Assembly: GCA_033485155.1 (NCBI GenBank)
Contig: JAWQJJ010000002.1
Location: 62,001 to 126,000, forward strand
Direction of reading: 5' to 3'
DNA from: Methanomassiliicoccus sp.
GTDB taxonomy: Archaea > Thermoplasmatota > Thermoplasmata > Methanomassiliicoccales > Methanomassiliicoccaceae
DNA length: 64,000 nt
Under the pieces are notes generated by a model. The model was not told the origin of the DNA. It made no database searches and was given only the letters and a program-made list of their open reading frames with translations. The position numbers were made by a program, and so were the translations under genes. Of the stretch, positions 42,322 through 51,555 are shown in pieces (positions within the stretch are counted from its first letter, which is position 1; every line of letters starts with the position of its first letter).

Positions 42322-43026
42322 TCAGGCCTCGTCCTTCATTAGGACGCCAGTCCTGCTGATGGTATAAGAGGCCACAGGCACCTTACTCCCCGCCCGTTTG
42401 CGGGCTTCGTTCACGAGCCGGTTCATTTGTCCACAGCAGGGGACCTCCATATGAATGACCGTGACATCTTTGATGGCGTTCGACGACAGGATCGCCGCCA
42501 GTTTTTCGATGAACTCTCCATTGTCGTCAAGCTTGGGGCAGCCGATGACTGTGGTGCGGTCCCGTATGAAGCTGGGGTGCATGGACGCGAAGGCGAAAGC
42601 TGTGCAGTCCCCGGCCAACAGCAGGCGGGCATCCTTGAAGTACGGTGCATCGGGGGATACAAGCCTCATCTGGATTGGCCAGTTGGTGAGCTCCGATCCC
42701 TCTCCGGCCGGAGTGATCGGCCCGGCCGCAGGCTTCATGACCATAGGAATCGCGGAGGGACAGACGCATTCCGAGGCCTTCCTCGTCGTCGCAACATGCA
42801 TCTTGGCGGCCTCCTCGTCGAAAGGTTCGGCCTCTCGCTCCACGATACTCAGGGCGCCTCGAGGGCACTCACCCAGACAGGCACCGAAACCATCGCAGAA
42901 GAGATCTCTGACCACCTTTGCCTTGCCCTCACGGATCTCCACTGCCCCCTCTGCGCAGGCCTCCACGCACCGGCCGCAACCGTCGCATTTGGATTCGTCG
43001 ATCTGGATGATCTTGCGAACCGCCAT
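42322..43026 (-). CDS. Ferredoxin-domain (4Fe-4S) iron-sulfur protein
   Basis: 234 aa. An N-terminal 2[4Fe-4S] ferredoxin module (CDGCGRCVEAC and CDGFGACLGECP) is followed by a domain with HMEVPCCGQMNRL and TVIGCPKLDDN (additional Cys) that resembles proteins common in anaerobes. Likely an electron carrier or redox adapter. It is upstream of and on the same strand as the alcohol dehydrogenase, separated by about 125 nt that contain both operator dyads. Exact partner unknown. Confidence 0.8.
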   Translation of the reverse strand: MAVRKIIQIDESKCDGCGRCVEACAEGAVEIREGKAKVVRDLFCDGFGACLGECPRGALSIVEREAEPFDEEAAKMHVATTRKASECVCPSAIPMVMKPAAGPITPAGEGSELTNWPIQMRLVSPDAPYFKDARLLLAGDCTAFAFASMHPSFIRDRTTVIGCPKLDDNGEFIEKLAAILSSNAIKDVTVIHMEVPCCGQMNRLVNEARKRAGSKVPVASYTISRTGVLMKDEA

Positions 43027-43187
43027 TGTATCGCCGTCACTGAATGTTCTCGTCCTCCAAATAAAGACCGCCTAATCCGCTTCGTAAATCCGCCGACCTA
43101 CCGTCGAGGGCAGGCCAGCTATTTTTATTCTCACCTGGAATAGTATCATATAGTCGCCGGAGCGCATTGAAACGCGAGGTATCGATT

Positions 43188-44057
43188 ATGCAGGACCGAC
43201 CATATCCTCAGGGGAATGAGAAGGTGAAGTGGGTGTCCACCGCATGGCTGGAGGACCATCTAGACGACCGGATGCTCATCGTTGACGCCCAGCCCAACAT
43301 CCACGATTACATAGCCGAGCACCTGCCGGGGGCCGTCTTCCTCAACGAGGAGTTCCTGAGGGCGGCAAAACGAGGACTGTGTGGCCAGTTCATGTGTCTC
43401 AAGGCGGTCGAGCCGTACTACCAGCGGGCCGGGGTCCGTAATGATACTCCGGTGCTGGTGTATACTGGCAAGGGGGCCGTGAAGGGCTGGGGAGACGGGC
43501 TGGAGCAGACCATGATGGCCTATGGCCTCACGAGGTATGGCCACGACCACGTCTATATCCTAGACGGTGGGATGGATAAGTGGAAAACAGAAGGCCGGCC
43601 GCTCTCCCAGGAGTTCCCCAAGCGGGAAACGGGCAACTTCAAGGGAGAGACCAGGGACTATTTCATTCCCTACAAGGATTTCGTGGAGACCAAGGACCGC
43701 GACGATGTAATCCTGCTGGATGCCCGCCCCTCGGCAGTGTACGAGGGCAAGGGGCCGTGGAGAAAGGGCGGGCACATCCCCGGAGCGGTAAACCTTCCTT
43801 GGGCCAGCCTGATGTCCCCGGACAACACCCGCCTGCTGAAGTCCAAGGGGGAGATCGAGGATAGGGTGGAGCAAGTCGGGGCGACCAAGGACAAGATGGT
43901 CATCTGCTCCTGCGGGACGGGTCGGGAGGCGACCAACGAGTTCAACCTCTTCAAGTGGTACCTTGGATTTCCGCGGGTCAAGCTGCACGAGGGTGCCTTC
44001 ACCGAGTGGACCTCGTATCCAGACAATGCAACGGTAATGGGCAAGAACCCCCGGTGA
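43188..44057 (+). CDS. Two-domain rhodanese-type sulfurtransferase
   Basis: 289 aa, tandem rhodanese domains as in thiosulfate or 3-mercaptopyruvate sulfurtransferases. The second domain carries the active-site loop ICSCGTGREAT with Cys242 (Cys240 nearby). The first domain (about 1-130) is degenerate (VYTGKGAVKG). ATG 43188 has GAGGTATCGATT ahead. Moves sulfane sulfur; donor not known. An AT-rich box lies about 60 nt upstream. Confidence 0.88.
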   Translation: MQDRPYPQGNEKVKWVSTAWLEDHLDDRMLIVDAQPNIHDYIAEHLPGAVFLNEEFLRAAKRGLCGQFMCLKAVEPYYQRAGVRNDTPVLVYTGKGAVKGWGDGLEQTMMAYGLTRYGHDHVYILDGGMDKWKTEGRPLSQEFPKRETGNFKGETRDYFIPYKDFVETKDRDDVILLDARPSAVYEGKGPWRKGGHIPGAVNLPWASLMSPDNTRLLKSKGEIEDRVEQVGATKDKMVICSCGTGREATNEFNLFKWYLGFPRVKLHEGAFTEWTSYPDNATVMGKNPR

Positions 44058-44443
44058 AGCCCAGAAAGAGCGGACGCATGGTCTCATTACGCCCTGCGTC
44101 TCGCCACCTTTGCCCATAGCTCAGAGAGATGCCCTGCCCTTATGGGATTCCTCGATCCTAGGACTGGGAGGGCCCTCGTTTTCGGCAAGAAGCTCCCAGG
44201 CCACCTTGTTGTATGACCTAGTGGCACGATTTCGAGCAGGTGTTTCGCCCTCGACTCATGGTGGCGTTCATTCATGTGCCAGAGCGCAGCTCCTCCATTT
44301 CCCCTGGTGGGACGAGGTGGTCCTTATACCTTGGTCCAGGGAAAGACAGGCAGACGTTTATCGCCCTTTGGCGTGCCCCATCGGTCGTTGGCGAAGGAAT
44401 GACGGCGAAAGGTCCATAACGTCCCCTTTCCGTTACCCCGCCC
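44058..44443. other. Intergenic, nothing recognised
   Basis: About 385 bases. I found no supported gene, tRNA or repeat. A stretch at 44113-44125 superficially resembles the 5' end of a tRNA but no cloverleaf follows. Confidence 0.4.
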
Positions 44444-44719
44444 GTGCAGGACTGGCTCTTTGTGGGTCTTGTGGCGGGACTGCTGACCACTATAGGGTTC
44501 GTTCCCCAGATCGTCAAGAGTCTGCGCACGAGAAGGATGGATGAGGTCTCGTTCCTCATGCCTCTCCTCCTGAGCGCGGGTATGCTTCTATGGCTCATCT
44601 ACGGCTTGATCAAAGGAGATCCTGCCATCATCCTGTGGAATGCCATCGCCCTCGCCTTGAACACTGGCCTGGTCGGCCTCAAGGTCCATTATTCCAGGAG
44701 CGGCACGAGGAATGCCTGA
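44444..44719 (+). CDS. SemiSWEET-type (PQ-loop) transporter
   Basis: 91 aa with three membrane helices, the minimal SWEET/PQ-loop unit. The PQ motif lies in TTIGFVPQIVKSLRTRR; such proteins dimerise to pass small sugars or other solutes. Start GTG 44444. Monocistronic. Confidence 0.82.
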   Translation: MQDWLFVGLVAGLLTTIGFVPQIVKSLRTRRMDEVSFLMPLLLSAGMLLWLIYGLIKGDPAIILWNAIALALNTGLVGLKVHYSRSGTRNA

Positions 44720-44985
44720 TCCTCTACTGTTACATCGCCTTGCCATGGGGCCCCGCCAGCAAAGGTGGACAGGCTGGATCAGTCCCGCTCCCCATTCTCA
44801 GGTGATGGGCCCACCTCAATTATTCCCATAGGAGCAACATGGCCTTCGTTCGAGATGGCGGCTGCTCCCCAGCCCAGTGGGCCCCGGCAGCCTCGTAATG
44901 GAGCATTGCGCAGTTAGCGGGGACCGCATCGACCAATCGAGCCATAAGATGTAGTTGGATCAAAAAAGGAGAAAAAGGAAGGAGT
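44720..44985. other. Intergenic with terminator-like T-rich end
   Basis: No gene seen. On the minus strand near 44959-44986 the sequence TCCTTTTTCTCCTTTTTTGATCC lies just after the GH5-like gene stop, a likely archaeal U-rich terminator. Confidence 0.4.
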
Positions 44986-47079
44986 TTACTTCTTGCGGAT
45001 CCAGTGATGCTTGGCCACCGTTTCCTTCACATGCTTGAATGCGTCAAAGGCCTGGGCTTTCACCGAGACCACCAGCTCGAAGCCCCTAGCCTTTACCATA
45101 TTGAACAGGTAGAGGCAGAGCTCCTTGATGAGCTTGCGGTCAGGGTAGTTCATCCCCTTCAGCAGTCTCAGGGTGGTGACGACGAAGTCCTTCACCATCC
45201 GGGGGTCGGGCAACCTTAATCCTTCGGCGTGACGCCGGGAGTACACACCCCTGCGGTTCATGGTATAGTAGCCAACGAGGCCAATCATCGAGGCACATAT
45301 CAAGCCCACGATCATCAGGACCGAGTTGGTCGTACCATAACCCACGGCGCCGGCTATGGACTGTCCGGGGGCAGCGCCCGGTGCTGTTGTGTTGTCGTTG
45401 ATGTCCAGGCCATAGGTGGTGTTCAGCACAGTTCCCTTCTCACTGGTCAGAGTAAGGGTGATCAGATGCTGACCATCACCGAAGGTATGGTTCGGAGACA
45501 ATTCCGTCGAGGACGTACCGTCGCCGAAGTCCCACCGCACCGAGGATACGTTGCCATCGGACAGCTCGGCAGTGTAGGCGAAGTCGTAAGCGTTGGAACT
45601 GACCTCCACGGGCGTTATCTTCGCGGTGCCCTTCTCGGGATCGCTTGCGATCTGAAGGGTGTAGCTCTGCTGCACCGTCTGACCGTTGACATCCATGGTC
45701 AGGGCAACGGTATAGTTGCCGGCCTCTCCTGCTATACCTTTGACGACCGAGTCGTCCTCATCATATATCAGGAAGTCAGCGTCGGTTGCCATCTTGATGG
45801 TGCCCTTAGCATTGGTGGTGATGTTGTACTCGTAGAGCGAACCGACCTTATCCTTTTTAGAGGGGGATGAGGTGAAGTCCAATTGGAGGGAAGAGGCGAC
45901 CGAGGAGTCGCTCCCGGCGTAATCTCCCTTCCAGTTAGTCGGTTTCTCGGCGACGGATGCGCTTGACACGCCGCTGCTGTATGGGTACCCGGAGGTACCA
46001 GTCAGCACCATCGAGGTGATGGCCTGGCCCCCGGCGGACCAGATGGCCTTCTCCCCGAAGGTGTACCGGACCAAGGGATACACGCCGTTATTGGCGAGCT
46101 CGCCCCATAGCAGCGGTTTGTCCACCGCCCTTGCCCACTCCTCGGGAAGAGCGAAGTTGGCGGTATCGGAGTTCGAGCCATAGTAGTGCCGGTGCAGGAT
46201 CTCGAAGCCAGTGTCCCCGGTGGAGAGATTGAAGTCCTCCTGGGTCATGCCGAACAGGTTCCCGAAGCCCGCCACACCCATGGTGCGGGGGTGGGAGCTG
46301 ACATCGGCGGTGGCGTCGGCCACAGCGTTCTCCCAGGTGTTGAACCTCACCTTGTCACCGTGCCAATAGTAGCTGTTGACGTTGTTGTGGTCAGGCTCAT
46401 TGAACACATCGTACATCGCGATCGAGTTCTCCTTCTCCAGCTCCACCATATTCGACTTACAGTAGTCGATGTAGTTGGCGAAGGCGGTGGATGAAGGGTC
46501 GAACACGCTGCCCGATCCATAGTAGTCGTAGGTAGGATATTCCTGAGCACCGGCTAGGACGAAGCACAACCAAACCCCGTTGGCCTGAGCATAGTAAGCC
46601 ATGGTGTGGAGTAGGTCGAAGTACTCTTCCTGGTGGTTCTTCCAGGCATCATACTGGTGCTCGGTTCCCCAGGTATCCCCGGCGCCAATGCGCACGAGGT
46701 TGACACCGTAGTACTTCATCTGGGCAAAGTACTGGTTCCAGAAGGCGTCCGCAGAGTCATGCGGGGAGACCGGGATATGGTTCCCGGTATCCGGCGCGTT
46801 GAACACCGACGTCCATCCGGCAACATTGGTCTTGCCGTCAATGTACGCCTCGATTGCGAATGCCAAGGCCGTGGTATCGACCACGCCGTAGAACTGGTGG
46901 CTCGGCTTCTTGCCGTCCACAAGGATGTCAGGGCCGGATACGGTCACCCTCCCTATGCTGTTTATGCTGTCGGGAGCAGCGGCCGAAGAGGTCGGAATGT
47001 TGGACAACAGCACCAATCCCGGCAATAGCAAAGCCATCACCGCAAGTGCTGCCGCTAGTTTTGGTATTTTTCTTTCCAA
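44986..47079 (-). CDS. Secreted/anchored GH5-like glycoside hydrolase with PKD domain
   Basis: About 697 aa. N-terminal signal helix (ALAVMALLLPGLVLL, cleaved or anchored), then a TIM-barrel glycosidase of GH5 type: acid/base Glu in YDVFNEPDHNN and nucleophile Glu in LLWGELAN. A PKD domain follows (VRWDFGDGTSSTE), then a membrane helix (LMIVGLICASMIGLVGYYTMN) and a basic cytoplasmic tail of roughly 80 residues. Start: TTG 47079 is preferred over TTG 47121 because of GAGGGATG ahead. Probably degrades or remodels a surface polysaccharide; the long inside tail is unusual for such an enzyme. Confidence 0.8.
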   Translation of the reverse strand: MERKIPKLAAALAVMALLLPGLVLLSNIPTSSAAAPDSINSIGRVTVSGPDILVDGKKPSHQFYGVVDTTALAFAIEAYIDGKTNVAGWTSVFNAPDTGNHIPVSPHDSADAFWNQYFAQMKYYGVNLVRIGAGDTWGTEHQYDAWKNHQEEYFDLLHTMAYYAQANGVWLCFVLAGAQEYPTYDYYGSGSVFDPSSTAFANYIDYCKSNMVELEKENSIAMYDVFNEPDHNNVNSYYWHGDKVRFNTWENAVADATADVSSHPRTMGVAGFGNLFGMTQEDFNLSTGDTGFEILHRHYYGSNSDTANFALPEEWARAVDKPLLWGELANNGVYPLVRYTFGEKAIWSAGGQAITSMVLTGTSGYPYSSGVSSASVAEKPTNWKGDYAGSDSSVASSLQLDFTSSPSKKDKVGSLYEYNITTNAKGTIKMATDADFLIYDEDDSVVKGIAGEAGNYTVALTMDVNGQTVQQSYTLQIASDPEKGTAKITPVEVSSNAYDFAYTAELSDGNVSSVRWDFGDGTSSTELSPNHTFGDGQHLITLTLTSEKGTVLNTTYGLDINDNTTAPGAAPGQSIAGAVGYGTTNSVLMIVGLICASMIGLVGYYTMNRRGVYSRRHAEGLRLPDPRMVKDFVVTTLRLLKGMNYPDRKLIKELCLYLFNMVKARGFELVVSVKAQAFDAFKHVKETVAKHHWIRKK

Positions 47080-47121
47080 TAGGCATCCCTCTCTGTTTCG
47101 ACAGAGCTGTATTCCGACCAA

Positions 47122-47276
47122 AACGGGGATATTTGAAGAGGTTTTGCATTTGATTATCTGTTATGATAATCATTAATTATGATTAGCCAGATTAATTTTT
47201 ATTTTTGATAATTATCACGAATTTCCACTCTTCAGCGACAATTCTATGAGCCTGGGCAGCTATATTTGATAGAGTG
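47122..47276. promoter_or_regulatory. AT-rich divergent promoter region
   Basis: Very AT-rich stretch with TATA-like CAAATATCC (minus, about 47128-47136) for the glycosidase, and further AT-rich elements before the divergent SDR gene. Confidence 0.4.
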
Positions 47277-48146
47277 ATGAAAGGGAGGACCGTAGCGGTC
47301 ACCGGTGCGACATCGGGGATCGGCAGGGCGACCGCGGAGGCCTTGTCTCGGATGGGCGCATCCTTGATATTATCGGGCCGCAGCGAGAAGAGGCTGTCAG
47401 CCATCGGGGAGGACATCGGGCGGGAGACCGGGTCTGTCCCCATACTCCTGCCGGCTGACCTCTCGTGCATGGACGAAGTGAGGCGACTGGCGGCGGAGAT
47501 AAGAAGAAATGCATCCCGGCTGAATGTCCTTATCAACAACGCCGGTACGATCGTGGGGGACCGTCGGCAGACAACGGATGGTCATGAGTACACCTTCGCC
47601 CTGGACCACCTAGCGCCTTTCCTTCTGACAAACCTTCTGCTAGACCTGCTCATCTCATCGGCCCCGTCAAGGATAGTCACCGTGAGCTCGTCCGCACATC
47701 ACTTCGGCCGGATTCACTTCGACGACATAGGGATGGAACATGGGTACACACCCTTCATGGCTTATGCTCAAGCCAAGCTCGCAAATGTTCTGTTCACCTA
47801 TGAGCTGGCGCGACGACTGGGGGGGACTGGCGTCACCGCCAACTGTTTAGATCCTGGGCCTGTGCGAACCAGGTTCGGCAATGAGGCCACCGGTCTGCTA
47901 CGGATCGGCCTTGTGGTCATCAGGCCGTTCGAACTGAGCCCGAGCAGGGGGGCACGGACCTCCATCTTTCTCGCTTCCTCTCCCGAGGTGGCGGACGTCA
48001 CCGGCCGATACTTCGTTCGACGGCGCCCTCGTCGCTCCTCATCCTCGTCCTACGATAGAGAGGTGGCGCGTAGACTATGGGCGATCAGCGCCGACCTGGC
48101 CGGTCTGGACGGACGGCCGGGACCGGAGCGGAGTAAGCATCTTTAA
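47277..48146 (+). CDS. Short-chain dehydrogenase/reductase
   Basis: 289 aa Rossmann SDR of the retinol-dehydrogenase-like type. Cofactor motif TGATSGIGRA, NNAG in LINNAGT, Ser in TVSSSAHHFG and the catalytic YAQAK. C terminus Arg/Ser-rich (RRRPRRSSSSSY). ATG 47277 preferred to GTG 47274. Substrate unknown. About 30 nt before the next gene, possibly same transcript. Confidence 0.85.
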   Translation: MKGRTVAVTGATSGIGRATAEALSRMGASLILSGRSEKRLSAIGEDIGRETGSVPILLPADLSCMDEVRRLAAEIRRNASRLNVLINNAGTIVGDRRQTTDGHEYTFALDHLAPFLLTNLLLDLLISSAPSRIVTVSSSAHHFGRIHFDDIGMEHGYTPFMAYAQAKLANVLFTYELARRLGGTGVTANCLDPGPVRTRFGNEATGLLRIGLVVIRPFELSPSRGARTSIFLASSPEVADVTGRYFVRRRPRRSSSSSYDREVARRLWAISADLAGLDGRPGPERSKHL

Positions 48147-48179
48147 TAGCGGACCCGCCGATTGCCTAAACGGGAGCAA

Positions 48180-48548
48180 ATGAACAAGCTGCTGAGCGGC
48201 CTGATCACAGTTCTGGCCATATTCCTCATCCTATTGGGGGGCCTATTCATCATCGCCGGGGAGATCGAGAACATCGCCATAGGGGGGGTCATGGTGCTGG
48301 TGGCCGCATTACTGCTATTCTACATCTATAAGGTCGAGAGGATCGAGGCGGCCAAGCCCAAGCTCATCAACCAAACGTTCAACGTCCAGATGGGGGGCTC
48401 GGGTAAGATGGAGCAGAAGCAGCTGACCTGTCGGCAGTGCGGGGCTCCACTGGAGGACAAGGACCTCCGGGTGGTCCAGGGAGGTGTGATGGTAAAGTGC
48501 CCGTACTGCGGCACGGTCTACGCACTGGAGGAGGCTCCCAAATGGTAA
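48180..48548 (+). CDS. Small zinc-ribbon membrane protein
   Basis: 122 aa. Two N-terminal membrane helices (about 4-22 and 33-51) and a C-terminal zinc ribbon CRQCGAP and CPYCGTVY (about 83-115), cytosolic by the positive-inside rule. It lies just upstream of, and its end overlaps, the DUF2207-like gene start at 48542, so it is likely co-expressed with the Cys-tail protein. Function unknown. Confidence 0.7.
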   Translation: MNKLLSGLITVLAIFLILLGGLFIIAGEIENIAIGGVMVLVAALLLFYIYKVERIEAAKPKLINQTFNVQMGGSGKMEQKQLTCRQCGAPLEDKDLRVVQGGVMVKCPYCGTVYALEEAPKW

Positions 48549-50215
48549 GTCTGCGCTCCATTCTCATTGGGAGCATCACTCTCACTCTGTTTATCTCCAT
48601 CATCGTAATGCCAGGAGGACCTGCGGGCTCGGCATCGGCAGAGGACTACTCGTTCTCTGTAGCGGAGGAGCGGGTGAATGTTACTATCATGCAGGACGGG
48701 AGCGTGGACCTCGACTACAAGTTCATGTTCACCGACGTCGGGTACCTCGATGGTGTTGACATCGGGATGCCCAACAGCGACTATGATCTGTCCACGGCCA
48801 CCGCGCATGTCGTAGTCGGCGGGGAGGAACGCACGATCACGCCGACGGCTTCGCCATACGTGTCACCGGGCGTCGCGGTCAATCTAGATCAGGCGACCAT
48901 CGACACATTGCGGAACGGAGGCTCCTTCACCTTATATTTCCATATAAATAATCGGCACATGGTTTACGCCGATCCCAACAACGACAGCATGGCTGGGGTG
49001 GCCTTCACCCCTACATGGTTCAGTGACCAGTATCAGATCGGGAATACTGAGATCCTGAACGCGTCAGTCATCCTACCGGCCGGACTGACCGACCTATCCC
49101 AGGCGACCTGGCTGCGGAACCAGCCCTTTGATGGAAGGTATTTCGACAGCAACATCGGGCGAGGGGTGGTGACCTGGGAGGCCACCGATGTCAGCCCTCA
49201 AGACATGGAAGGTGGAGCATTCGACGTGGGGGCCGGGTTCCCCAAGGCCTTCGTGCAGACCTACTACGACCCGTCCACCGATCCCAACCTCAATAATGGA
49301 GGAGGCGACTTCTTCGGGGACCTTGGAGCGCTGACCTGTCTCCTCCTACCACTGATGTTCGTGGCCTTCTTTATCCTCATCATCTTCTCCGCGGTCCGTA
49401 GCGCAGCCAAGCGGCGGGAGGACTATTTCGATCCCAAGCTCAGCGTCGTGGGGGCCGGTCCGCGCCGGGACCTCACCGCTGTGGAAGCTGCCGTTATCAT
49501 GGAGCGGCCGCTCGAGGACATCGCCACCATGATCCTCTTCGGGCTCATCAGGAAGGGGAAGGTGAAGGTGCTTTCGGAGACTCTCCCCATGCACCTCCAG
49601 AAGCTAGACGGCACCGGAGAGCACGATTACGAGACAGCATACCTCAACGCCATCCGGCCCGATGGGACGATGGACCGCAACCACCTGAGGGGGTGTCTCG
49701 TGGGGCTGATCAAGAACACCTCCAAAAAGGTCGAGGGGTTCGATTTCGCCGCCACCAAGAGCTACTACTCCGCCATAGTGGAAAAGGCCTGGAAGCAGGT
49801 CACGGATGCCAAGACTCCCGAGGAGATCGCCGCTGTCCTCAATGAGCGGAACGATTGGATGATGATCGACAGGGACTACGAGGGAAGGATGAGGAGACAG
49901 GTGATCCCCCTGCCGATCCTCATAGGCCATCCCTATCCCGGGACCGGCTCGAGGGTGCCTGGGTTTCCTTCATCGTCCGGTGGAGGCAACATCGCCTCGG
50001 ACTACGTGAACAAGGTGAAGTCCACCAGTAGCAACCTTGTCAACGACATCAAAGGGCTGGCCAAGCAGGTCGTGCCCTCCACCAACCCCATCCCGGTAAC
50101 CTCGACCTCGGCCTCCCGGGGAGGCTTCGGAGGGACTGGAGGGTTCAGCGGGGGCGGGCACAGCTGCGCTTGCGCCTGTGCCTGCGCTTGCGCCTGTGCC
50201 GGAGGTGGCCGGTAA
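48542..50215 (+). CDS. DUF2207-like membrane protein with C-terminal (Cys-Ala)6 tail
   Basis: 557 aa. A signal peptide (about 1-36) and ectodomain (about 38-255) are followed by one membrane helix at LPLMFVAFFILIIFSAVR, then a cytoplasmic region with DLTAVEAAVIMERPLEDIATMIL. The far C terminus is Gly-rich and ends in GGGHS, six CA repeats (Cys at 542, 544, 546, 548, 550, 552) and GGGR. The tail is encoded by an exact 18-bp tandem duplication (50165-50200). The stop overlaps the ATG of the radical SAM gene (TAATG), and the GGAGGTGG encoding the terminal Gly residues is also its ribosome site. The tail is likely a substrate for that enzyme. Resemblance to DUF2207 is by overall layout. Confidence 0.8.
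   Translation: MVSLRSILIGSITLTLFISIIVMPGGPAGSASAEDYSFSVAEERVNVTIMQDGSVDLDYKFMFTDVGYLDGVDIGMPNSDYDLSTATAHVVVGGEERTITPTASPYVSPGVAVNLDQATIDTLRNGGSFTLYFHINNRHMVYADPNNDSMAGVAFTPTWFSDQYQIGNTEILNASVILPAGLTDLSQATWLRNQPFDGRYFDSNIGRGVVTWEATDVSPQDMEGGAFDVGAGFPKAFVQTYYDPSTDPNLNNGGGDFFGDLGALTCLLLPLMFVAFFILIIFSAVRSAAKRREDYFDPKLSVVGAGPRRDLTAVEAAVIMERPLEDIATMILFGLIRKGKVKVLSETLPMHLQKLDGTGEHDYETAYLNAIRPDGTMDRNHLRGCLVGLIKNTSKKVEGFDFAATKSYYSAIVEKAWKQVTDAKTPEEIAAVLNERNDWMMIDRDYEGRMRRQVIPLPILIGHPYPGTGSRVPGFPSSSGGGNIASDYVNKVKSTSSNLVNDIKGLAKQVVPSTNPIPVTSTSASRGGFGGTGGFSGGGHSCACACACACACAGGGR
50165..50200 (+). repeat. Perfect 18-bp tandem duplication encoding the Cys-Ala tail
   Basis: Two identical copies of TGCGCTTGCGCCTGTGCC encode CACACA twice. 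A perfect match at the DNA level suggests recent or maintained slippage that changes Cys number. Confidence 0.85.
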
Positions 50216-51555
50216 TGTCCCTGGGACGCCGCTGGGCCGAGCTGACCGGCAAAGGCCTTCCTCAAGGGGTGTGGAAATTCGATGGACAGGGGCCGCTGGC
50301 CCACCATCGCTTCCACCTGCGGGTGGACTCGAACCAGAAGGGCATGCTGATAATCGACGCGGCTCACCTGGTGAAGCTGAACGGTACCGCCCTGGACTAT
50401 GTCCGTTGCCTGCTGGAGGGCCGCTCCGAGGAGAGCATGTATAGCTACATGTCCCACCGCTACAAGAACCTCGATCGGGCCACCGCCTCGAGCCACTATG
50501 TGCTCATCAGGGAGCAACTGGAACAGTTCCTCCGAGGAGATGCTGATGTAGTTAACATCATCGGCTCCGACCAGCCTACCAAGGGTGCGGACGATTATCC
50601 CGCTCCGTACCGCATGGACCTGGTCCTCACATATAGGTGCCAGAACAGTTGTGGTCATTGCTATAACGAGCCGCGTGAACTCACAGAGCTGAGCGCCGAG
50701 CAGTGGCACCGGATTATCGCCCGGACCTGGAAATTGGGTATCCCGCACATAATCTTCACCGGGGGTGAGCCGACCATGGTACCTTTCCTCGGCGACCTCA
50801 TAGCGCGCTCCGAGGAATACGGGCAGGTGACCGGACTGGTGACCAACGGCCGCAACCTGCAGGCCCCCGGGTACCTCAACGGCCTGGTGACCAAAGGCCT
50901 GGACCATGTACAGATCACCGTGCTGTCGCACCGCGAGGAGGTCCACGACCGTCTCGCCGGGTGCGCAGGGGCCTGGAAGGAGACCATCGAAGGATTGAAG
51001 ATGGCGCTCAAGGAAGACCTCTATGTCAGTACCAACACCACTATCATGTCCTCGAACCTGGAGGATATGGAAGGGACCGCCAGGTTCCTCCTCGACCTCG
51101 GGGTGAAGAACATCTCGTTCAACAGCATCATCCGATCAGGAAAAGGGGTGGGCACGAACGGGGTGGACTGTGCGGCCCTGGAGAAGACCCTGATCCGGAT
51201 GAAGGAGCTCGTCGAAGGAGCAGGAGCGAGGATCATCTGGTTTACGCCAACTCCTTACTGCGAGCTAAACCCCGTGAACCTAGGGCTGGGCATCAAGCAA
51301 TGCACCGCCTGCTCTCTGAATATGGCTGTGGAGCCGGACGGAACAGTACTGCCCTGTCAAAGCTACTATCGGCCGCTGGGCAACATCCTGAGGGACCAGT
51401 GGGCGAACATCTGGAATCACGAGCTGTGCAAGGAGATCAGGAGCCGGGGGTTCCTGGACGAAGAATGCTCGAAATGCGCCATGGTGGACACCTGCGGCGG
51501 CGGATGTCCTCTTGCCAGGGAGCACGGGGACTACTCCTGCCTCAATGTACATTGA
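50215..51555 (+). CDS. Radical SAM/SPASM enzyme with PqqD-like N-terminal domain
   Basis: 446 aa. Residues about 45-110 look like a PqqD/RRE peptide-binding module (KLNGTALDYVRCLLEGRSEE). The radical SAM core has CQNSCGHC (C142, C146, C149) and TGGEPT. The C-terminal SPASM-type region has many Cys (349, 363, 366, 381, 405, 418, 421, 427, 431) for two auxiliary clusters, as in enzymes that put thioether links or other bonds into RiPP precursors. Start ATG 50215 overlaps the upstream stop with GGAGGTGG as ribosome site, so it is coupled to the Cys-Ala protein. This context indicates that the tail is the target. Confidence 0.88.
   Translation: MSLGRRWAELTGKGLPQGVWKFDGQGPLAHHRFHLRVDSNQKGMLIIDAAHLVKLNGTALDYVRCLLEGRSEESMYSYMSHRYKNLDRATASSHYVLIREQLEQFLRGDADVVNIIGSDQPTKGADDYPAPYRMDLVLTYRCQNSCGHCYNEPRELTELSAEQWHRIIARTWKLGIPHIIFTGGEPTMVPFLGDLIARSEEYGQVTGLVTNGRNLQAPGYLNGLVTKGLDHVQITVLSHREEVHDRLAGCAGAWKETIEGLKMALKEDLYVSTNTTIMSSNLEDMEGTARFLLDLGVKNISFNSIIRSGKGVGTNGVDCAALEKTLIRMKELVEGAGARIIWFTPTPYCELNPVNLGLGIKQCTACSLNMAVEPDGTVLPCQSYYRPLGNILRDQWANIWNHELCKEIRSRGFLDEECSKCAMVDTCGGGCPLAREHGDYSCLNVH

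Noticed and set aside
44110-44190. tRNA-like start GCCCATAGCTCAG
   Set aside because: No matching acceptor, anticodon or T arm could be folded downstream.
49360-49595. Minus-strand frame inside the DUF2207-like gene
   Set aside because: Shadow with no start signal and acidic/His-rich composition.
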